Origin: Candidatus Woodwardiibium gallinarum
GTDB taxonomy: Bacteria; Bacillota; Clostridia; Oscillospirales; CAG-382
Direction of reading: 5' to 3'
DNA length: 64,000 nucleotides
NCBI GenBank assembly: GCA_904419545.1
Contig: CAJFRY010000001.1
Location: forward strand, 142,948 to 206,947
In this document: positions 57,733 to 64,000 of the stretch, in pieces
How the letters are laid out: each line of letters opens with the position of its first letter
How positions within the stretch are numbered: position 1 is the stretch's first letter
Position numbers and translations under genes: made by a program
The notes under the pieces: generated by a model
What the model was told of the DNA's origin: nothing
What the model saw: only the letters and a program-made list of their open reading frames with translations
The model's database searches: none

Positions 57733-58405
57733 GGTTTCCGTTTTTTCCAAGCTGATCTGCCTGTTTCTGCGCACTTCTCCCTCCTCTTCCTTTCCGCCTC
57801 CGTTGAGCAAGGAAGAGGAACGCCGTCTGTTTGTGCTTTGCAGGAAGGGAGATCAATCCGCGCGCGCCAAGCTGATCGAGCATAACCTCCGTCTTGTAGC
57901 GCATATCGTGAAAAAATATTACACGAACTGCCGTGAACAAGAGGACCTCATCAGTATTGGCACCATTGGACTCATCAAAGCCATCGACTCCTTCAATATC
58001 GAACAGGGGGCACGTTTTGCCACCTATGCAGGCAAATGTCTGCAAAATGAGATCCTGATGCATTTTCGAAGCCAGAAAAAACTGACGTATGAGAATTCGC
58101 TTAATGATTCCGTGGATGTGGATAAAGACGGCAATCCGCTGACCTATCTTGATATCCTTTGCACCGAGGATGACATCGTTGAGGAACTGGACCTGAAAAT
58201 CAAAAGCGACCTGCTGTATAAAGCCGTGCGTGAGGCCCTTAATGACCGGGAACGCACCATCATCGCTTTGCGCTACGGCATGAACAAGCAGCATAAGCCG
58301 TTACCGCAGCGCGAGGTTGCCAAGCGGCTGCATATCTCACGGTCCTATGTCTCGCGCATCGAAAAATGTGCGGTGGATAAGATACGTGCATATATGAAAG
58401 CATAG
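57719..58405 (+). CDS. sigK: RNA polymerase sporulation sigma factor SigK with hydrophobic pro-sequence
   Basis: MLSFLVSVFSKLICLFLRTSPSSSFPPPLSKEEE then LIEHNLRLVAHIVKKY, DLISIGTIGLIKAIDSF, HISRSYVSRIEKCAVDKI; uninterrupted. Confidence 0.93.
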   Translation: MLSFLVSVFSKLICLFLRTSPSSSFPPPLSKEEERRLFVLCRKGDQSARAKLIEHNLRLVAHIVKKYYTNCREQEDLISIGTIGLIKAIDSFNIEQGARFATYAGKCLQNEILMHFRSQKKLTYENSLNDSVDVDKDGNPLTYLDILCTEDDIVEELDLKIKSDLLYKAVREALNDRERTIIALRYGMNKQHKPLPQREVAKRLHISRSYVSRIEKCAVDKIRAYMKA

Positions 58406-58443
58406 AAAACAGGAAAAATAATCATAAAAAACCGCAAAAGCTC

Positions 58444-58472
58444 TTGCAATACCGAAATGCGTTTGTTATAAT
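58444..58472 (+). promoter_or_regulatory. promoter TTGCAA-17-TATAAT
   Basis: 58444-58449 and 58467-58472. Confidence 0.7.
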
Positions 58473-58625
58473 GAAGAAAAATATTGTATAGGCGGGTGTC
58501 ATGTGCAGGCTGACCATATTGATTCCGTCTGACAGACGGCTCGGGTTTCCTGCGCGGCCGGTTTGCCGCTCCCGAAGCAGGGAATGTCCCTGCTTATTGC
58601 AATAAAACGGAAAGGACTGCAGAAA

Positions 58626-59486
58626 ATGAGAAATTTTAAAATCGGCGTGATGACCGATTCGTTCCGAACGTCGTTTGTCGATGCGCTTGATAAGGCGAAG
58701 GAACTGGGCGCCCAGGGGGTGCAGATGTATGTGACCGAAGGGGATATGTTCTATAAAAATCTTACTGACGAGCGGATCGAGCAGGCCAAACGCGAGCTTG
58801 CGGATAGGGGGCTTGTCGTTTCCGCCGTATGCGGTGATTTCGGTGGCCATGGCTTCGAATCCGAAGCGGAAAACGAGTGGAAAATCCCCGCCAGCAAGCT
58901 GGTGGCAGATTTGGCCGTCCGTTTCGGTGCGCCGGTAGTGACTACGCATATCGGCGTTGTGCCTGAGGATAATACCTGCGAAACCTATCAGCGTATGAAG
59001 AAAGCCTGCCGCGAACTTGGCGACTACGCTGTCTCCGTCGGCGTGACCTTCGCTATCGAAACCGGTCCGGAAAAGCCGGAGACGCTTGCGGCGTTTATCC
59101 GCGATGTCGGCAGCAAGGGAATCGGCGTAAACCTCGACCCTGCCAATCTTGTGATGGTTACCGGCTGTGACCCCGTTGCAGCAGTCTATACGCTCAAAGA
59201 CTTTATTGTTCATACCCATGCCAAGGACGGCGTGATGCGCCAGCAGCCTGATCCGCGCAAAGTATATGATTTCTTCGCGGAGGGCGGCATCGGTGACCTG
59301 CGGCTGGATGATTATTTCAAGGAGCTGCCGCTTGGTGACGGTGATGTTCCGTTCGACAAATATCTTGATGCGCTGGAGGATATCGGTTATACCGGTTTTC
59401 TTACTGTCGAACGCGAATGCGGAGCCGACCCTTATGCGGATATCAAAAAGGCCGTCGATTATCTCAAGTCGAATATAAACGGTTGA
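58626..59486 (+). CDS. sugar phosphate isomerase/epimerase (xylose isomerase-like TIM barrel)
   Basis: ETGPEKPETLAAFI, GVNLDPANLVMV, VHTHAKDG. Confidence 0.9.
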   Translation: MRNFKIGVMTDSFRTSFVDALDKAKELGAQGVQMYVTEGDMFYKNLTDERIEQAKRELADRGLVVSAVCGDFGGHGFESEAENEWKIPASKLVADLAVRFGAPVVTTHIGVVPEDNTCETYQRMKKACRELGDYAVSVGVTFAIETGPEKPETLAAFIRDVGSKGIGVNLDPANLVMVTGCDPVAAVYTLKDFIVHTHAKDGVMRQQPDPRKVYDFFAEGGIGDLRLDDYFKELPLGDGDVPFDKYLDALEDIGYTGFLTVERECGADPYADIKKAVDYLKSNING

Positions 59487-59510
59487 ATTCGGAAAGGTGC
59501 GGATTGTATT

Positions 59511-60347
59511 ATGAAAAAAATCGGATTCATTGATTATTATCTCGATGAATGGCATGCCAATAACTATCCAAAATTTATTAAGGATGCCGTAGGCGACGAA
59601 TTTGTTATAGCATATGCATATGGGGAGATCGACAAACCGGACGGAAAGACCAATCGTGAATGGGCGGACAGCTTCGGCGTCGAGCTGCTCGGTTCAATCG
59701 ATGAGGTGGTCGAAAAGAGCGATGTGCTGATCGTTCTCTCGCCTGACAATCCAGAACGGCATTGGGAGCTTTGCCAAAAGCCCTTCCGCAGCGGCAAGCG
59801 CGTATACGTTGATAAGACCTTTGCGCCTTCTAAAAAAACTGCTGAGGATCTGGTAAAACTGGCAGAGGAAAACAACACACCCTTCTTTTCCTCCAGTGCG
59901 CTTCGTTTCAGCGATGAATTGACGACACTGGGACGAGAGAATATTGCATTCATCAACTCACGCGGTCCCGGGGATTTCGATACATATGCCATCCACCAAA
60001 TTGAGCCGATTACGATGCTGATGGGTGCAGAGGCGACGCGCGTGATGGCTGTCGGCGCTGGTATGCACCAGACCGTTGTCATTGCCTTCAAGGGCGGCCG
60101 TTCTGCCGTGATGTCGCATTACGGGTGGTCGGGCGTGGATTTCAACATGACCGTCAGTTACGCGGACGGCAGCACTACCGTCGTACCGGCGCTGAGCAAT
60201 TCCTTCCCGAACTTTATCAAGGCAATGTGTGATTTCTTCCGCACGGGTGAAATCAAAGCTGCGCATGAAGATACGGTTGCGATTATGGGTATCATCGAGG
60301 CGGGGAACAAAGCGATTGCCAACCCCGGCGTTTGGATCGAGGTATAA
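59511..60347 (+). CDS. Gfo/Idh/MocA-like oxidoreductase
   Basis: VLIVLSPDNPERHWELCQKPFRSGKRVYVDKTFAPSKKTAEDLV. Confidence 0.85.
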   Translation: MKKIGFIDYYLDEWHANNYPKFIKDAVGDEFVIAYAYGEIDKPDGKTNREWADSFGVELLGSIDEVVEKSDVLIVLSPDNPERHWELCQKPFRSGKRVYVDKTFAPSKKTAEDLVKLAEENNTPFFSSSALRFSDELTTLGRENIAFINSRGPGDFDTYAIHQIEPITMLMGAEATRVMAVGAGMHQTVVIAFKGGRSAVMSHYGWSGVDFNMTVSYADGSTTVVPALSNSFPNFIKAMCDFFRTGEIKAAHEDTVAIMGIIEAGNKAIANPGVWIEV

Positions 60348-60419
60348 ACCGGCGGGCGGCGTCCTCCCGCTCTTGACGGCGCGGAGAGTCGTTTGATTAT
60401 CCGGCATTGTGAAACAAAA

Positions 60420-60450
60420 AATCGCGGCGGAGTGCATCCGCCGCGATTTT
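60420..60450 (+). terminator. rho-independent terminator
   Basis: ATCGCGGCGGagtgcatCCGCCGCGATTTTTTT. Confidence 0.9.
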
Positions 60451-60620
60451 TTTGCATTGCAAAAAGGATTGCAAACAGAAATGGTCAGTAATATCGGCGA
60501 TGTCCTTTTTTGCCCGATATGGCATCTATTTCTCAATGCCCGAATCGGGGCAAATGTTTATCGGTGTAATATGGCATTTGGCGAACCGTCGGCGGATTTC
60601 CGAAACACATCCGAAACATA

Positions 60621-60649
60621 TTGACAAACATTTCAACATCTGATATTAT
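60621..60649 (+). promoter_or_regulatory. promoter TTGACA-17-TATTAT
   Basis: 60621-60626 and 60644-60649. Confidence 0.7.
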
Positions 60650-60770
60650 GAAAATAGGAAAAACATACGAACTACCGCGAGATTAAAAATATTATGAGGC
60701 GCTCAAACTGTGGTTGGTTTCTTTGCGAGGAGGTATCCTGATCACACATATATCCATTAAGGAGGCCGAG

Positions 60771-61772
60771 ATGAAAAAAATCGCATGCGTTCTGTATTTT
60801 CTGCTTATCACGCTTGTCCTTCTGAGCGGCTGCGCGTTGAATGATTCTGTGTGTTCGGAGGATGTTTCGGACGCGGTATCTGACGAAACTTCTTTTGTGT
60901 CCATGGAAGAGACATCTGTGCCGCAGCCTTTCCCGGAAGAAAAGCCCATTCCGATCCCGGACGATCCGCAAGCCGTGCTATTGATGAAAGCGTTTTACAC
61001 GAAGGACGGTTCCGGGTTCATAAGGGAGGATTATCCGAACAAAACGGAGTATTACATTACGACCCCATACGCTCCGGAACGAACATTTGCGCTTTGGGGG
61101 ATGGAGTTTACCGTCGGTCACTGCTACACACGCTTGTACCCTTACACGGATATAAAAGTGCAATGGTATATGACAGCTTCTGACAGCAAAACAGCGGCCA
61201 ACGTCGGTTTTGACGAGGAACGGGACAGATTGGTATATTTGGCTTATTTCAACACAGCTCCGGACGTGGACTATTTGGAGCGGGAACTTGACATGGACGA
61301 ACTGAGCGCACATTGCAAAGCATTTGTCGAAGAACAGACAAAGATGACCGGATGGGTAGAATTCGAAAATATGCGGGAAGAGCCGAATTCGGAAGGGGAA
61401 AAAGCTGCATTTCAATACGGCTTATATAAAAACGGCATCTGTGTATCCTGGGCAGATATTAAAAGCGTGGACAAATGCGGCAATATTCGTCAGTTCAATT
61501 TTATTCCTGTCGGTGACGGCTTGAACGTCAACGTTCCCGATTGGCCCGAAGAAGTATATTTCGAGGCAATTGAGAAAAAACTGAATACGATTTTTGCGGA
61601 TTGTGAACAGGTCGCGGAGGTAAAAGATATAAGGATTGACAATCCCTGCTTGAATTATATACGTGCAAAGGATTCCCGCGCAATCACGCATACGGTATAT
61701 TACACGCTTGTCTATACAGACGGTACGGAGGATTCTTTTCAGACGCTGGTTGCCGTTTTGTACGATGAATAA
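60771..61772 (+). CDS. lipoprotein of unknown function
   Basis: MKKIACVLYFLLITLVLLSGCALN lipobox. Confidence 0.75.
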   Translation: MKKIACVLYFLLITLVLLSGCALNDSVCSEDVSDAVSDETSFVSMEETSVPQPFPEEKPIPIPDDPQAVLLMKAFYTKDGSGFIREDYPNKTEYYITTPYAPERTFALWGMEFTVGHCYTRLYPYTDIKVQWYMTASDSKTAANVGFDEERDRLVYLAYFNTAPDVDYLERELDMDELSAHCKAFVEEQTKMTGWVEFENMREEPNSEGEKAAFQYGLYKNGICVSWADIKSVDKCGNIRQFNFIPVGDGLNVNVPDWPEEVYFEAIEKKLNTIFADCEQVAEVKDIRIDNPCLNYIRAKDSRAITHTVYYTLVYTDGTEDSFQTLVAVLYDE

Positions 61773-61993
61773 ATCCTGCGTTTGTCTGACGGCTTTTTGC
61801 TTCTTGCGCATATCGGACGTATAGGCGAACGCCGGCGTTTGATTCCCCTAAAAGGCTGAATACGATGACGGCACAAGCAGGAATGCAGTCTCTTCCTTCC
61901 ATTACGTACTTCCCGAGCAGGAGTAATGCTTCTGTTGAGGCTTTTATCCTCGCGCCGGGCTGATGTTGGCTGGCCTTGGAAGAAGACACAGGC

Positions 61994-62030
61994 AATCCCT
62001 CCAATCGACGACTTTTCGATTGGAGGGATT
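61994..62030 (+). terminator. strong hairpin/terminator
   Basis: AATCCCTCCAATCGA-cgacttt-TCGATTGGAGGGATT then TTTTG; 15 bp perfect stem. Confidence 0.75.
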
Positions 62031-62472
62031 TTTGCATTTACCGATTGGCTTTTTGCGTCAGTCTATTTGAAAGCCAGGCAACAAGATGCCTCTGCGATTG
62101 TGTTCCGCAGTCGAGGAGTTGAATAAAAACAAAATATTTATGTTTATGCTTTAAAAAGACCATTTGTGATATCTCACAGCGTTAACTCGGCGGTAGAGTG
62201 GTTATGCACCGTATAATGCATTGAAAGAATCCGGCGTTGGTGTATTTAAGGAGGGCAAAGCCGTTGACTTGACTCATAACTTCGCGGACGTCATAGCTTT
62301 GATTGCTATGCTTATCTCCTTTCTGCCGCAGCTTTCGCCGGATACTTCACCGACACAAACCGGCATACCATACTCACAGATTTTTATGGCGTTTTTTGAA
62401 AAAAGCCTTGTGCTTTCTCATTGTATTTGATATAATAGGAAAGAAGATATCGTGGAAAGGAGGCTTGGCACC

Positions 62473-63855
62473 GTGGAAGGTACACCCAACCCCGAAAAAA
62501 AGCCCGAAGAGGGCACGCAAAAGCGCCGGCTGTATCAGACGCCGGTGTTCAAAAAAGGACTTTTTATCTTTTTGGTTCTTGCCTCTGTGCTCGCATTTGC
62601 GATTGCTGTGTTCCGGCTGGATTCCATTTTGGCAGTCTTCGATCGTATTTTGGGCTATATTATGCCGATTTTTTACGGTATTGCAATGGCCTATCTTCTT
62701 AATCCGGTCGTTGTGTTTTTAACTGCGCGTTTTGAACCTTTTTTCGGGAAACGATGCAAAACCGAGCGGAAAGCAAAGAAGATTTCCAAAGTGCTTTCCA
62801 TTACCTTGGCGGTGCTGTTCGGCATTACGCTGATCACGGTTCTGTGCGTGATGATTATCCCTGAATTGATTTACAGCCTGACCACACTTGCTAAAAGTCT
62901 TCCCGGGGAGTTGGAGCGGGTCATCGACTTTTTGCGCAACGGTATCGATACCGAAGTGTTCTGGGGGGAGACGCTCAAAAGCTTTATTGACAACGCATTT
63001 GACGCATTTAATAATTGGATCACGACGGGTCTGCCGGCGCTTGCGGGGGATATGATATCCTATTTAACCGACAGTGTTATCAGTATCGTCGGCTTTTTGG
63101 TCAATTTCTTTATCGGCATCGTCGTTGCGGTTTATGTTCTTTGCGATAAGGATAAGTTTCGCGGACAGGTCAAAAAGGTGTTGTTTGCATTTTGCAAGCC
63201 GAAAACGGCGAATAAGGTGATTGATACCGCCCGTCACGGACATGAGATTTTCGGAAAATATTTGACCGGAAAAATCATTGATTCGCTCATCGTTGGGATG
63301 ATTAATGCAGTATTTATGCTGATTACCGGAATGCCGTATGTCGTACTGATTTCCGTACTCATCGGCGTTACGAACATCATCCCGTTTTTTGGCCCGTTTA
63401 TCGGCGGCATTCCCGGCGCTCTGTTGCTTCTGCTGATCAATCCAATGGACGGCTGGATTTTTATTATTTTCACCATTATTCTTCAACAGATTGAGGGAAA
63501 CATACTCGCCCCAAAAATTCTCGGTTCAACGACGGGCATCAGCGAATTCTGGGTAACGTTTGCGCTGCTGTTCTTCGGCGGCATTTTCGGATTTGTCGGA
63601 ATGATTGTCGGCGTTCCTCTTTTTGCTGTGATTTATTATCTTGTCCGTATGTGGTTGAATGAGCATTTGAAATCAAAAGGCTTGCCCGTCGTTTCGGAAG
63701 AATACCGAGACGTGGAGCGCTATGACATTGCAAATGGCGGTTTTATAATGCTGCCGCATAATTATCAGGCAGAAAGACGGCAGGCAAAGCGTAATCAGAC
63801 GCGAGGCATTCGTTTCTGGCGCCGTGGAAAGAAAAAAGACGACGATTCAGAATAA
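62473..63855 (+). CDS. AI-2E family transporter
   Basis: Multi-TM protein, IIPFFGPFIGGIPGALLLLLINP...QQIEGNILAPKILGSTTGI; probable GTG start after AAAGGAGG. Confidence 0.88.
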   Translation: MEGTPNPEKKPEEGTQKRRLYQTPVFKKGLFIFLVLASVLAFAIAVFRLDSILAVFDRILGYIMPIFYGIAMAYLLNPVVVFLTARFEPFFGKRCKTERKAKKISKVLSITLAVLFGITLITVLCVMIIPELIYSLTTLAKSLPGELERVIDFLRNGIDTEVFWGETLKSFIDNAFDAFNNWITTGLPALAGDMISYLTDSVISIVGFLVNFFIGIVVAVYVLCDKDKFRGQVKKVLFAFCKPKTANKVIDTARHGHEIFGKYLTGKIIDSLIVGMINAVFMLITGMPYVVLISVLIGVTNIIPFFGPFIGGIPGALLLLLINPMDGWIFIIFTIILQQIEGNILAPKILGSTTGISEFWVTFALLFFGGIFGFVGMIVGVPLFAVIYYLVRMWLNEHLKSKGLPVVSEEYRDVERYDIANGGFIMLPHNYQAERRQAKRNQTRGIRFWRRGKKKDDDSE

Positions 63856-63865
63856 AAGAGAGGGA

Positions 63866-63908
63866 ATGTCATTGTGATTGTCCGTAAAAACGGACAGTCA
63901 AATGACAT
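63866..63908 (+). terminator. hairpin, possible terminator
   Basis: ATGTCATTgtgatTGTCCGTaaaaACGGACAgtcAAATGACAT imperfect stem. Confidence 0.4.
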
Positions 63909-63914
63909 GCCCCC

Positions 63915-64000
63915 TGTCAAGTAGACATTTTTTGTGGACACCTGTTATGCAGCATAAGCATAACGGACTTCCATCGGGGTTTGTCCTGTCTTGAGCTGTA
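63915..64000 (-). mobile_element. end of an IS3-family insertion sequence (truncated by window)
   Basis: TGTCAAGTAGACATTTTTTGTGGACA terminal-repeat-like sequence; minus-strand reading 63945-64000 gives ...QLKTGQTPMEVRYAYAA* typical of a transposase C-terminus. Confidence 0.7.

Noticed and set aside
57719-58405. sigK interrupted by a skin-like element
   Set aside because: The reading frame is continuous from pro-sequence to C-terminus; no insertion is present in this window.
62180-62220. tRNA-like segment (CGGCGGTAGAGTGGTTATGCACCG)
   Set aside because: Resembles a D-arm only; no acceptor stem, anticodon arm or T-loop could be found.

Overview
The window is a chromosomal segment of a moderately high-GC, spore-forming Clostridia-type (Oscillospiraceae-like) bacterium, judged from gene content only. 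Bases 1-19.3 kb are dense housekeeping operons: ABC transporter, DUF5685/J-domain genes, yicC, remA, gmk, rpoZ, priA, def, fmt, rsmB, pepF, rlmN, PrpC/PrkC, rsgA, pssA. An aquaporin pseudogene follows (~19.54-20.1 kb). Next to it is an unusual ORF (20281-21717) in which an XRE-type HTH is joined to a PolC-type DNA polymerase III core lacking recognisable catalytic segments. 28.5-36.8 kb is a reverse-strand electron-bifurcating [FeFe]-hydrogenase operon (nuoE/nuoF/hydA plus a 2Fe-2S protein) interleaved with a putative regulatory cassette (DRTGG x2, HATPase x2, PHP, and an [FeFe]-hydrogenase-like Fe-S protein). The rest includes NatAB-like transporters, thiN, ogg, tsaD/rimI, galU, an unassigned glycyl radical enzyme with activase and AraC regulator, proBA, maf, a dockerin-bearing phosphodiester glycosidase, sigK, and the end of an IS3-family element at the right edge. 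Main candidates for follow-up: (1) the HTH-PolC pseudo-polymerase; (2) a composite terminator / sigmaE-like promoter / sigK start site; (3) a same-orientation DnaA-box cluster upstream of a non-origin locus; (4) the hydrogenase regulatory cassette; (5) a hairpin-rich 0.8 kb intergenic region with nested stems. No searches were run; all homology statements come from reading translated motifs.
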